39,793 nucleotides of DNA from an uncultured Microbulbifer sp. (GTDB taxonomy: Bacteria > Pseudomonadota > Gammaproteobacteria > Pseudomonadales > Cellvibrionaceae), in assembly GCF_947498635.1 (NCBI RefSeq), contig NZ_CANMKV010000040.1:1-39793 (forward strand), written 5' to 3'. Below, one piece after another: positions 16,261-25,600 of the stretch. Position numbers and translations under genes: made by a program. Position 1 is the first letter of the stretch. Each line of letters begins with the position of its first letter. The notes under the pieces are model-generated. The model was not told where the DNA came from, did no database searches, and saw nothing but the letters and a program-made list of their open reading frames with translations.

Positions 16261-16956
16261 TTTTAACCCCAGTCCCAGGATTGAAAGGCACCGTGAAATG
16301 TGTCAAGCCGCTAAAAGGTAGCGCTATCTATAGGATTATCCACCATGATCTAGCGGCCCCTGGACTATCGCCGGTCGCTCAAAAAGACCTGGAGCATCTA
16401 TAAATCAATCCGTGACACCTCTATCCGTGACACCTCTAAAAGACCCGCAGAGGCATTGCCAAATGATTCCAAACCCCCTCACAACACCCACAAGTCACTC
16501 CATTCCGCGCAGAGCCACCCATTGTTGCTGACGGGCCCGCACTAACCGCACACTCAAATACTCTTGACGTCTCCTGGCAGCTAAATCACCATCGCCACCA
16601 TTCACGACCAAACCAGGGCAGAGCAATCCAGGGGCAGTACGACATCCCGCGCTGGCTTCACTTTATAGACCGGGACTTATAGAGCAGCCCCCAAATCTCC
16701 AGCAAGTGCGCCGGATGGGTCGAGGCCCGGCGAACAATGAATCACCGCGGCGCACTGGAGTGCACTCCACCACCCAACCCAATACCCGGTAACCCTTAGC
16801 AAGCAGTTAAAGCGTGGAACCAAGGGTATAATGTGCGCCATTGCCCAAAACCAGACAGACAGCATCCAAGCGACAACACCTGTAGCAATGCCAGCGCAAA
16901 CCGAATTCGATTGGGCCACAGCGCCCCAGCAGTACACAAAGGACAAAAAGCATCCC
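16261..16956. other. Intergenic region before the type I RM locus, with a 15-base tandem repeat
   Basis: No gene is convincing here. The 15-base unit ATCCGTGACACCTCT occurs twice in tandem (16408-16422 and 16423-16437). The hsdM frame remains open back to 16831, but that part has no ribosome site and no resemblance to HsdM, so it is taken as leader. The promoter for hsdMS is expected here. Confidence 0.5.
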
Positions 16957-18495
16957 ATGAGCAGCAATAGCGCCGCCCAACAAATCAGCCAGGACAGTAT
17001 CAATAAAGCCCTGTGGAATGCCTGCGATACCTTTCGCGGCACCATCAGCGCCGATACCTACAAAGACTTTATCCTCACCATGCTGTTCCTCAAGTACATC
17101 TCCGATGTGTGGCAGGACCACTACGACGACTACGCGGAAGCCTACGGCGACGAGCCGGAGCTGATCGAAGAGATGATGAAGAGCGAGCGCTTTGTACTGC
17201 CGCCCAGTGCCAGCTTCTACACCCTGTACGAACACCGCCACGAGCCCGGCAATGGCGAGCGCATCGATCAGGCCCTACACGCCATCGAAGAGGCCAACGG
17301 CACCAAGCTCAAAGACGCCGGCAAGAGCGTGTTCCAGGACCTCACCTTCAATACCGACAAGCTGGGTGAGGAAAAGCAGAAGAACACCATCCTGCGCCAC
17401 CTGCTGGAAGACTTCGCCAAAACCGAGCTGAACCTGCGCCCCAGCCGCGTGGGCAACCTGGATGTGATCGGCAACGGTTACGAATACCTGATCAAGAACT
17501 TCGCCGCCAGCGGCGGCCAGAAGGCCGGCGAGTTCTACACCCCGCCGGAAGTGTCTGAGCTGATCGCCGAACTGCTCGACCCCCGCCCCGGCGACCGCAT
17601 CTGCGATCCTACGTGCGGCTCCGCCTCCCTGCTGATGAAATGCGGGCGCAAGGTGCGGGAACACCACGACAGCAAGCAGTACGAGCTCTACGGCCAGGAA
17701 GCCATCGGCTCTACCTGGTCCCTGGCCAAGATGAATATGTTCCTGCACGGCGAGGACAACCACAAAATCGAATGGGGCGATACCATTCGCAATCCCAAGT
17801 TGCTGGACAAAAACGGCAACCTGGACCTGTTCGATATCGTCACCGCCAACCCGCCCTTCTCCCTGGACAAATGGGGCCACGACGAAGCCGGCAACGACCC
17901 CTTCGGCCGCTTTAATCGCGGTGTACCGCCGAAAACCAAAGGGGACTACGCCTTTATCCTGCATATGATCGAAACCCTCAATCCCAAGAGCGGGCGCATG
18001 GGCGTGGTGGTGCCCCACGGTGTGCTGTTCCGGGGTGCCGCCGAAGGCAAGATCCGCAAGCAGCTGATCGAGGAGAACCTGCTAGACGCAGTGATCGGCC
18101 TGCCGGAAAAACTGTTCTACGGCACCGGCATCCCCGCCGCCATCCTGATCTTCGCCCACGACAAGCAGGACGACAGCGTGATGTTTATCGATGCGTCGCG
18201 GGAATTTAAAGCCGGCAAAAACCAGAACCTGCTCACCCAGGACAATATCGATAAGGTGGTGGCCACCTACCGCCAGGGCGCCGACCTGGACAAATACGCC
18301 TATGTGGCCAGCCTCAAGGAAATCCAGGATAACGACTACAACCTGAATATCCCCCGCTATGTGGATACCTTCGAGGAGGAGGAGGAGATCGACCTGCTGG
18401 CAGTGCGCGCCGAGCGGCAACAGCTGAAAGCTCAGTTAAGCGAGCTTGAAGGGGAAATGGAGCAGTATTTGCGGGAGTTGGGTTATGGTGCCTAA
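16957..18495 (+). CDS. hsdM: Type I restriction-modification DNA methyltransferase subunit (HsdM)
   Basis: N6-adenine methyltransferase subunit of a type I system, 512 aa from the ATG at 16957. The N-terminal helical domain (DTFRGTISADTYKDFILTMLFLKYISD) is standard HsdM_N. SAM motif I is DPTCGSASLL (about 217-226) and catalytic motif IV is NPPF (about 298-301). The end is a Glu-rich helix that contacts HsdS. The start was chosen because MSSNSAAQQISQDSINKALWNACD is where HsdM proteins begin; a longer reading from 16831 adds 42 unrelated residues. Its stop overlaps the hsdS start by 11 bases, indicating translational coupling. Confidence 0.95.
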   Translation: MSSNSAAQQISQDSINKALWNACDTFRGTISADTYKDFILTMLFLKYISDVWQDHYDDYAEAYGDEPELIEEMMKSERFVLPPSASFYTLYEHRHEPGNGERIDQALHAIEEANGTKLKDAGKSVFQDLTFNTDKLGEEKQKNTILRHLLEDFAKTELNLRPSRVGNLDVIGNGYEYLIKNFAASGGQKAGEFYTPPEVSELIAELLDPRPGDRICDPTCGSASLLMKCGRKVREHHDSKQYELYGQEAIGSTWSLAKMNMFLHGEDNHKIEWGDTIRNPKLLDKNGNLDLFDIVTANPPFSLDKWGHDEAGNDPFGRFNRGVPPKTKGDYAFILHMIETLNPKSGRMGVVVPHGVLFRGAAEGKIRKQLIEENLLDAVIGLPEKLFYGTGIPAAILIFAHDKQDDSVMFIDASREFKAGKNQNLLTQDNIDKVVATYRQGADLDKYAYVASLKEIQDNDYNLNIPRYVDTFEEEEEIDLLAVRAERQQLKAQLSELEGEMEQYLRELGYGA

Positions 18496-19735
18496 GGGGT
18501 GGCGAAAAGGGCGTGTAGATGATTTATTACTCGGCTTAGAGTCTGGAGTGAGTGTAAATGGCGAAGACCGTACTCTTTCTAAAGGTGAGCAAGGAGTACT
18601 GAAAGTAAGCGCAGTATCATATGGAGTGTTTGACCCAAGCGCCGCTAAAGTTATTGCGCCATATGAGATATCTAGAGCAAAAACATCACCAAAGGCCAAT
18701 CAAATAATAATTAGTAGAAGTAATACCGAAGAACTAGTTGGGGCTAGCGCTTATATAGAAAAAGATTATCTTGATTTATTTTTACCAGATAAGCTGTGGC
18801 AAACAATTCCCAAGCCAGATTCAAATATGAAGTGGCTTAGCTATATTCTGGCATCCGATTCCACTCGCTATCGCTTGTCAAATTTAGCGACAGGCACAAG
18901 TGGATCTATGAAAAATATCACCAAAGGTGAACTTTTAAGCTTAAGAATATCCATTCCACCACTCACCGAACAAAAAAAGATCGCCCAAATCCTATCCACC
19001 TGGGATAAGGCCATCGACACCAGCGAAAAACTACTCGCCAACAGCTGCCAGCAGAAAAAGGCCCTGATGCAACAACTGCTGACCGGCAAAAAGCGCCTGC
19101 GGGATAAGAATGGGGTTCGGTTTAGTGGGGAGTGGAAATTAAAGAAATTATCTCAGATTTGCGACTTAAACCCCAGAAAGCCTGCTGAACCTTCAGATGG
19201 TTTAGTCTCTTTTATTGCAATGGACTCCGTGTCCGAAGATGCCAAAATAAAGCGACAAGAAGAAAGAAAATATATAGAGGTTAACAAGGGATTCACATCA
19301 TTCATTGACCATGACGTGATTGTGGCAAAAATTACACCATGCTTTGAAAATGGAAAAGGAGCATATGCTGAGGGCCTTAAAAACTCCGTCGGCTTCGGTA
19401 GTACTGAATTTCACATCTTAAGAGCCAAGCAAGACATTAGCTCCAAATACATATACTACACAACAAATACATCTGAATTTAGAATCCGTGGAGAAGCTAA
19501 TATGCAAGGATCTGCGGGACAAAAAAGGGTAACCACAGATTACCTGAAAGGTCTAAAGTTATCCCTACCCTCATCTTTAGGTGAACAAGAAAAAATCGCC
19601 GCAACCCTATCCAGCGCCGATCGGGAAATCGAAACCCTGCAACAAAAACTCGATTGCCTAAAGCAGGAGAAAAAAGCCCTGATGCAGCAGCTGCTCACCG
19701 GCAAGCGCCGGGTCCAGGTAGAGGAAGCCCAATGA
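18485..19735 (+). CDS. hsdS: Type I restriction-modification specificity subunit (HsdS)
   Basis: 416 aa DNA-recognition subunit with two target-recognition domains. Each is followed by a conserved helical spacer: LTEQKKIAQILSTWDKAI then KKALMQQLLTGKKRL (about 160-205), and GEQEKIAATLSSADREIE then KKALMQQLLTGKRRV (about 365-412). The two spacers share KKALMQQLLTGK exactly. The recognition domains are AT-rich compared with the flanks, as usual for exchanged HsdS modules. The ATG at 18485 overlaps the end of hsdM; a frame from 18446 would add 13 extraneous residues. Sequence specificity cannot be read from sequence. Confidence 0.95.
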   Translation: MVPKGWRKGRVDDLLLGLESGVSVNGEDRTLSKGEQGVLKVSAVSYGVFDPSAAKVIAPYEISRAKTSPKANQIIISRSNTEELVGASAYIEKDYLDLFLPDKLWQTIPKPDSNMKWLSYILASDSTRYRLSNLATGTSGSMKNITKGELLSLRISIPPLTEQKKIAQILSTWDKAIDTSEKLLANSCQQKKALMQQLLTGKKRLRDKNGVRFSGEWKLKKLSQICDLNPRKPAEPSDGLVSFIAMDSVSEDAKIKRQEERKYIEVNKGFTSFIDHDVIVAKITPCFENGKGAYAEGLKNSVGFGSTEFHILRAKQDISSKYIYYTTNTSEFRIRGEANMQGSAGQKRVTTDYLKGLKLSLPSSLGEQEKIAATLSSADREIETLQQKLDCLKQEKKALMQQLLTGKRRVQVEEAQ

Positions 19736-20421
19736 CATTTAGCGAAACTCTCGATCTCGATGCGCCCATCAGTGAAGCCGATCTGGAATTTATTGAGGAC
19801 GTACTGCACAAATACGGCAACGACGACTCGGTGCTGGATATCTGCGAACTGGACGGCTTTCTCACCGCCCTGGTATCCGGCCCGGAAATGATTCCCCCCA
19901 GCCGCTGGTTCTCCGCCCTCTGGGGCGGCCCCGGCAATGAGCCGGAGTGGCAGAGCGAGGAGGAGATGCAGCGCTTTACCGCGCTGCTGTTCCAGCTGAT
20001 GAACAGCAATGCCATGATGCTGGTGGAAACCCCCGCAGAGTTCAGCGCCCTATTTCGTATCACCGAGCGAGAGGGCGAAGCTCCCTTCGCCATCGTCGAG
20101 GAGTGGTGCTTCGGCTATATGCGCGGCGTCGACCTGGGCCAGTGGCCCAGCCTGCCCACAGAACTGAATACCCAGCTACAAGCCATCGCCCTGCACGGCC
20201 GCGAGGAACACTTCGATCACCTCAGCACCCTCACCAATGCAGAGCACCAGCACAGCATCGCACAAATAGAACCCGCCGCCCGCGCCCTGCACCGTCACTG
20301 GCTGCAACAACGGGCCCCGGAACTGTCGCCAACCCCTCACCGAGCAGACCCCAAAACCGGCCGCAACGACCCCTGCCCCTGTGGCAGCGGTAAAAAGTTT
20401 AAACGCTGCTGTTTGCATTGA
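19732..20421 (+). CDS. UPF0149 (YecA/YgfB-like) protein with C-terminal SEC-C zinc motif
   Basis: 229 aa. The N-terminal UPF0149 domain shows ELDGFLTALVSGPEMIPPSRW (about 38-58) and EEWCFGYMRGVDL (about 120-132). The last 22 residues are a SEC-C motif (NDPCPCGSGKKFKRCC), which binds zinc and in SecA contacts SecB or ribosomes. ATG at 19732 overlaps the hsdS stop in an ATGA arrangement, so it is translated together with the restriction genes. Such proteins are often found beside unrelated operons; here it sits between hsdS and hsdR. A role in the RM complex is not established. Confidence 0.88.
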   Translation: MTFSETLDLDAPISEADLEFIEDVLHKYGNDDSVLDICELDGFLTALVSGPEMIPPSRWFSALWGGPGNEPEWQSEEEMQRFTALLFQLMNSNAMMLVETPAEFSALFRITEREGEAPFAIVEEWCFGYMRGVDLGQWPSLPTELNTQLQAIALHGREEHFDHLSTLTNAEHQHSIAQIEPAARALHRHWLQQRAPELSPTPHRADPKTGRNDPCPCGSGKKFKRCCLH

Positions 20422-21301
20422 TAGCGGCCATACACGGCCCCGCATAAAATAGAGAACTCTATCCCGCTGAACAGAATACGCTGTACTTCAGATGTCCTGT
20501 GAACACATCTTAGAAGCGCCCAATCGATACCTATACCCTATAGGGTCCGGGCTCAGCGTATTCTTTCCCTTCCTCTTTCCAGCAACTGCTCCTTTCCTAA
20601 TCGGCGAAAACACATCGCCCAAATGCCAACTTTTAAAAACCCATCGCTGGGGCAAATCTATTGTTGACAATTCCGTGGCTGCCGCTCCAACCAAAAAATT
20701 CACGACACCCTCCCCGCAAGACCAAATTAATTGATACACGCGCCACGGCGACAACCTATTAATGCCGACCCAACTGACTCGCAATTATTTAATTCCTCTA
20801 AATTACTTTGAGTTGGCAGACCACTTCAAAAATGGCGCCAACCACCGGTAGGAATCCCCGCCCTTTTAACGAAGGAGGATATTAAATAACAGACCTTTGC
20901 TTTAAGATCGCTTGCAACAACTGATTAGGAGGTTTTTATCAAGCCGAGTGGCCAGTTCTGTTTTTTAGCCCTACCCCTTAATGGACAGAAATACAATCAG
21001 CCACAAAGCCTCAATCTCACTTTTTGCAGCAATAGCCGCCACTGGATAGATAGCACCCAGCGAATGGAAAATAAATAAGCCAGCACAGTATCAGTCTTTG
21101 CTGGAAAGTGCTAAGCGCATATAAAAACTTTCCCTTTCAAAAGGCTGCACATTCTTCTTGCCTGAAAATTGTCAACAAAATGACACCAAGGCTCCAGCTG
21201 GCTTATTGATTAATTATCCAGTGCATTCATTTTAAGCCTTCATATTTTGGTACCCCGAAGCATCAGAAAACCCTGATCCCAAAACCCAAAGGAGAATAAC
21301 C
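20422..21301. other. Long non-coding stretch inside the RM locus
   Basis: About 880 bases between the UPF0149 gene and the beta-propeller gene with no convincing coding sequence. Two ribosome-site-like sequences, GAAGGAGGAT (20872-20881) and TTAGGAGGTT (20926-20935), are not followed by usable frames and may be relics of lost genes. Frames at 20492-20734 (+) and 20488-20784 (-) overlap one another and match nothing I know. The promoter of the propeller gene is expected in the last 150 bases. Confidence 0.45.
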
Positions 21302-21922
21302 ATGGAAATGCAATTTAAAGACAGAGGATTCCTCTCAACGTGGCATTTAAATATGGTCACTTTTGATAGAGAAGATAACCTGTGGTGTGTGGGCACTTCG
21401 AATAATATCGGAAAGTGGAATTCAAGAACTTTTGGCCTCGTTGACAAAAAAGAGTACAACCAATCCTGGGATTCCAAGATGATTGCATTTGATAAGTCAA
21501 ATGCCATGTGGAGCGTTGGGACTAAAGGTAATCTTGCCAAGTGGAATACCACCACTGGAGCCTGGGAGGAACCGGAGATTAAAAAGCCCTGGCCCCTAAA
21601 AATGATTGCCTTCGATAACTTTGGAGTAATGTGGTGTGTAGGCGCCGACGGTAATGTAGGTCAATGGAACCCCATTGACGGCAAGTGGGATGATCAGGGT
21701 GATCTCGGCGGCTGGAAACTGGATTGGATTGCCTTTAGGCCCGGTGACCCAAGAAATGATATCTACTGCGTGGGAACCGAGCACAACCTGGGACTTCACG
21801 ATCCCAAATTCCCGAATGACACTTTCCATATCGCCTCCAATTTTGAATGTAAAAGCCTCTTTTTCCATGAAATATTTGGATATTGTATCGGTACTGAAGG
21901 CAATATGGGTGTCTCAATTTAA
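21302..21922 (+). CDS. Small beta-propeller protein with five tectonin-like repeats, possible lectin
   Basis: 206 aa made of about five repeats of 37-43 residues. Each repeat is built as W-(5-6)-MIAFD, then (L/M)W-VG, then (G)N(L/V/I)G-W/KWN; clear copies are MVTFDREDNLWCVGTSNNIGKW, MIAFDKSNAMWSVGTKGNLAKW and MIAFDNFGVMWCVGADGNVGQW. This is the design of a tectonin/tachylectin-like propeller, with one blade per repeat, and such proteins bind sugars or membranes. No signal peptide is seen, so it is cytoplasmic or exported by another route. AAAGGAG precedes the ATG. It lies between hsdS and hsdR as an apparent insertion into the RM locus. Sugar binding is an inference. Confidence 0.75.
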   Translation: MEMQFKDRGFLSTWHLNMVTFDREDNLWCVGTSNNIGKWNSRTFGLVDKKEYNQSWDSKMIAFDKSNAMWSVGTKGNLAKWNTTTGAWEEPEIKKPWPLKMIAFDNFGVMWCVGADGNVGQWNPIDGKWDDQGDLGGWKLDWIAFRPGDPRNDIYCVGTEHNLGLHDPKFPNDTFHIASNFECKSLFFHEIFGYCIGTEGNMGVSI

Positions 21923-22293
21923 TAGGCGCTAGCTTTAGCGACTGGATAATACCCACACGCTAGTTACAGCCCCGCCCAAGGAGTGCCTTTCTCACTTCTT
22001 GGCGCGGTGCAATACTCACAAGGCCAATAATCCAGCAGTGAGATAAGCACTCCGCTACCCAGTGCAATACCCCTACCAGGGACTCCCCAACCCCAAAACC
22101 ACCAGCCAGCAAAGCAACGGCTAGCCATCAGCTTCCAACCTCACAGTGCTCGAACCAACGCCGCTTGCGGCACAGCCTCGCAAGCAGCGAGCTGGGCAAT
22201 AGCCCCTTTCCACTTGCTCCACAGCCCGGAAACAGAGACACTTTTATCCCAATAAAAACGGATTTCCCTTTGGAGATAGGCATTACCGTGGAA

Positions 22294-25200
22294 ATGGATT
22301 ACACAGCAGTACCAAAATTCCAAGAAGAATACGCCGCAAAGATCCCCGCCCTGGCCCTGTTATGCAATCTGGGTTGGTCGTTTTTACCACCCGCCGAGGC
22401 CAACCAAGCCCGCAGTGGGCGCCAGGACCAGGTGGTACTCACCGAAGTACTGCGCCGGGAGCTGGGCAAACGGACCTTCCATTTCGCCGGTAAAGAGCAG
22501 CCGCTCTCACAAAAATCCATCGACCACCTGATCGGCATAGTGTGCAGCCCGGCGCTCAATAAAGGGCTGATTGCGGCCAACGAAGAGCTGTACAACCATC
22601 TGCTCTACGGCATTTCGGTGACCGAGTTTGTCGATGGCAAAAAAGCCACCCCCACCATTGCCCTGATCGACTGGCACACCATCGACAACAATCACTTTGC
22701 CTTTACCGAGGAATTCAGCGTAACCCGCGCCAGCGGCGTAGAGAGCCGCCGCCCGGATATGGTGTGTTTTGTCAACGGTATTCCCTTGGTGGTGATCGAG
22801 GCCAAGCGCCCGGATGGCAAGAAAGGTCCCTCTATCGACGAGGGCATTTCCCAGAGTCTGCGCAACCAGCGCCACGATGAAATTCCGCAACTGTTCGCCT
22901 ACAGCCAACTGTTATTGTCGGTCAACGGCGCCGAGGGCCGCTACGGCACCTGTAACACGCCGGCAAAATTCTGGGCGGCCTGGCGCGAGGAGGATATCGC
23001 CGATGAGGCAATGCTGGCGATCAAAAACCGCCCCCTTTCCAGCGAACAAATCCAAACCCTGTTTCAACAGCGTTCCCCGGCCGATCTGGACTGGTACCAA
23101 ACCCTGATCGCCGGCGGCGAGCTGGCCCTGGGCGGCCAGGATCGGTTGCTAATCAGCTTGCTATCGCCCCAGAGGCTGCTGGAGATGGTCCGTTACTTCA
23201 CCCTGTTCGATAAAAAGGCCGGCAAAATCGTCGCCCGTTTTCAGCAGGTATTCGGTATCAAACGGCTCTTGGAGCGCATTGCCCAACGCGGCAGTGACGG
23301 CGCGCGGGAGGGCGGCGTAATCTGGCATACCACCGGCTCCGGTAAATCCTTCACCATGGTGTTTTTAAGCAAGGCGCTGATCTTCCAGCCGAGCCTCAAA
23401 CAGAGTCGCCTGATTATTGTCACCGACCGTGTGGATCTGGAGCGCCAGCTCAGCAATACCTTTGCCAGCGGTGGCGAACTGGCGGGCAAGAAAGATAAGG
23501 AAGCGGCGATGGCTACTTCCGGCAAGCGTTTGGCCCAGCAGATTGGCAGCGGCAATGAGCGCATTATCTTCTCGCTGGTGCAAAAATTTACCGGCGCCAC
23601 TGCCCTGCCGGAGTGTTGCAACGACAGTGCCGACTTGATTGTGCTGATCGACGAGGGCCACCGCAGCCAGGGCGGCGAAAACCATATCCGTATGCGCCAG
23701 GCCCTGCCCAATGCCGCCTTTGTGGCCTTTACCGGCACGCCCCTGCTGAAAGACGATAAGACCACCAATAAGTTCGGCCCCATAGTCCACGCCTATACCA
23801 TGCAGCGGGCGGTGGAGGATCGCACCGTAACCCCACTGCTGTACGAAGAACGTATCCCGGACTTGAATGTTAACGAGCGCGCAATTGACCGCTGGTTTGA
23901 GCGCATTACGGTGGGGTTAAGCGAGGAGCAGCAGGCAGATTTAAAGCGCAAGTTTTCCCGTAAGGGAGAGATTTACACTGCCGACGATCGCATTCGACTG
24001 ATTGCTACCGATATTGCCACCCATTTTGTTAAAAACATCGATGCGGGCTTAAAAGGCCAGTTGGCCTGCGATAGCAAAGCCACTGCCATCCAATATAAAA
24101 AGTACCTGGATGAAGCCCAGCAGCACTGGCCAGAGGGGCAGAAATTTGAATCGGCGGTAGTGATCAGTGCACCGGATACCCGCGAGGGCAACGAGGCGGT
24201 AGATGAGTCCTCGATGCCGGAGGTGGTGAAGTGGTGGAAGGACAATGTGGGCTCGCAAAATGAACAGCGCTACACCCAGGGAGTGATTGAGCGCTTCGAT
24301 AAAGATGACTCCCTGAAACTGCTGATTGTGGTGGACAAGCTGCTGACTGGGTTCGATGAACCCAAGAATACGGTGCTGTATATCGATAAGCCGCTCAAGG
24401 AACACAACCTGATCCAGGCGATCGCGCGGGTCAACCGCCTGCACCCGGATAAAAAGTTCGGCCTGCTGATCGATTACCGGGGCATCCTGGCAGAGCTGGA
24501 TACCACCCTGCAGAAATACCAGGATCTGGCCGCACGCACCCAGGGCGGCTACGACATCGACGATATCGCCGGGCTCTACAGCCCCATGAGCAGCGAGTAC
24601 AAGCGCCTGCCCTTACTGTATAAAAATCTTTGGGGCATTTTCGCCGGTGTGAAAAATAAGCAGGACACCGAGCAACTGCGTCAGGTGATAGTGCCCAAAA
24701 TTGAACAGCGCAATAGTGAATTGGTCGATATAAACCTAAAAGTGCGCGAGGACTTCTACGAGGCACTCACCCACTTCACCACCTGCCTGAAAGTAGCCCT
24801 GCAATCCGCCACCTTTTTCGAAGACAAAACTTTTAGCGATAGTGATCGCCAGCACTATAAACAGACGGTTAAAGAGTTCGCCAAACTACGCCAGTGGGCG
24901 CTACAGCAAACCGGAATCTCTGTGGACTATGACCAATACGCGACCCAGGTAAAAAACCTGCTGGATAAGCATGTGGTGGGCGTGGAAATCTTACAGCCCG
25001 AGGGTAAATACGAAGTCAATAAAATGGGCAAAGCGGAGCGGCCTGAAGATTGGGGAGAGGACAAAACCCGCAACGAAACCGATATTATTAAAACCCGCGT
25101 CACCCGCATGATCGAACAGGAGTTGCGCGACGATCCCTACGCCCAGGAAGCCTTTTCCAAGTTACTGCTGCAAGCGATTGAGGCGGCGGAAAAACTGTTC

Positions 25201-25593
25201 GATCACCCACACAAGCAGTACTTACTGTTCGAAGCGCTGGAAGCCCAGGTAAAAGCCCGCAACCTGGATGAAATCCCCAATGCCTTTGCCGATAACCGTC
25301 ATGCCCAGGCCTATTTTGGTGTATTCAAGAAAAGCCTGCCGGAGGTTTTCGCAGTTGGCGATAGCCAGGTACAGGATAAGTGGATCAAACTGGCCTTCGA
25401 GATCGATACAATGGTTACCCAGTCCGTAATGGAACACTCCATCAGCCCGCAAAATATTGAGAAGGATATCCATAAAAAACTGATGCCCAAATTATTTATG
25501 GAGTGTAAATCCATCGGCAGTGGTATGGTGCAGGCCAAGAAAATGGTGGAGATGATCCTACAGATCACCCGCGTTGGTTTAAGCGGAGACTAA
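22294..25593 (+). CDS. hsdR: Type I restriction endonuclease subunit (HsdR)
   Basis: Motor and nuclease subunit, 1099 aa from ATG 22294. The PD-(D/E)xK nuclease is seen as RPDMVCFVNGIPLVVIEAK (about 153-171). The Snf2-like helicase has Walker A GSGKS (about 348), the DEGH box (about 451) in VLIDEGHRSQ, motif III AFTGTPLL, and motif VI AIARVNR. A C-terminal helical region contacts HsdM. A frame from TTG 22165 adds 43 residues without resemblance; GTG at 22288 is also possible. It uses the HsdMS pair at 16957-19735 although two other genes and a long gap intervene, so it probably has its own promoter. Confidence 0.95.
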   Translation: MDYTAVPKFQEEYAAKIPALALLCNLGWSFLPPAEANQARSGRQDQVVLTEVLRRELGKRTFHFAGKEQPLSQKSIDHLIGIVCSPALNKGLIAANEELYNHLLYGISVTEFVDGKKATPTIALIDWHTIDNNHFAFTEEFSVTRASGVESRRPDMVCFVNGIPLVVIEAKRPDGKKGPSIDEGISQSLRNQRHDEIPQLFAYSQLLLSVNGAEGRYGTCNTPAKFWAAWREEDIADEAMLAIKNRPLSSEQIQTLFQQRSPADLDWYQTLIAGGELALGGQDRLLISLLSPQRLLEMVRYFTLFDKKAGKIVARFQQVFGIKRLLERIAQRGSDGAREGGVIWHTTGSGKSFTMVFLSKALIFQPSLKQSRLIIVTDRVDLERQLSNTFASGGELAGKKDKEAAMATSGKRLAQQIGSGNERIIFSLVQKFTGATALPECCNDSADLIVLIDEGHRSQGGENHIRMRQALPNAAFVAFTGTPLLKDDKTTNKFGPIVHAYTMQRAVEDRTVTPLLYEERIPDLNVNERAIDRWFERITVGLSEEQQADLKRKFSRKGEIYTADDRIRLIATDIATHFVKNIDAGLKGQLACDSKATAIQYKKYLDEAQQHWPEGQKFESAVVISAPDTREGNEAVDESSMPEVVKWWKDNVGSQNEQRYTQGVIERFDKDDSLKLLIVVDKLLTGFDEPKNTVLYIDKPLKEHNLIQAIARVNRLHPDKKFGLLIDYRGILAELDTTLQKYQDLAARTQGGYDIDDIAGLYSPMSSEYKRLPLLYKNLWGIFAGVKNKQDTEQLRQVIVPKIEQRNSELVDINLKVREDFYEALTHFTTCLKVALQSATFFEDKTFSDSDRQHYKQTVKEFAKLRQWALQQTGISVDYDQYATQVKNLLDKHVVGVEILQPEGKYEVNKMGKAERPEDWGEDKTRNETDIIKTRVTRMIEQELRDDPYAQEAFSKLLLQAIEAAEKLFDHPHKQYLLFEALEAQVKARNLDEIPNAFADNRHAQAYFGVFKKSLPEVFAVGDSQVQDKWIKLAFEIDTMVTQSVMEHSISPQNIEKDIHKKLMPKLFMECKSIGSGMVQAKKMVEMILQITRVGLSGD

Positions 25594-25600
25594 TCCCGGC

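Noticed and set aside
16831..16956. N-terminal extension of HsdM by 42 residues
   Set aside because: HsdM proteins begin at the MSSNSAAQQ residues; the extension has no ribosome site and no resemblance.
17275..18018. 247-codon minus-strand frame inside hsdM
   Set aside because: Antisense shadow of a certain gene, with Val/Gly/Ala-rich composition.
18446..18484. Earlier start of HsdS
   Set aside because: It only re-reads the end of hsdM in another frame; MVPKGW at 18485 is the normal HsdS beginning.
22165..22293. Earlier TTG start of HsdR
   Set aside because: The added residues have no resemblance to HsdR; ATG at 22294 fits the family.
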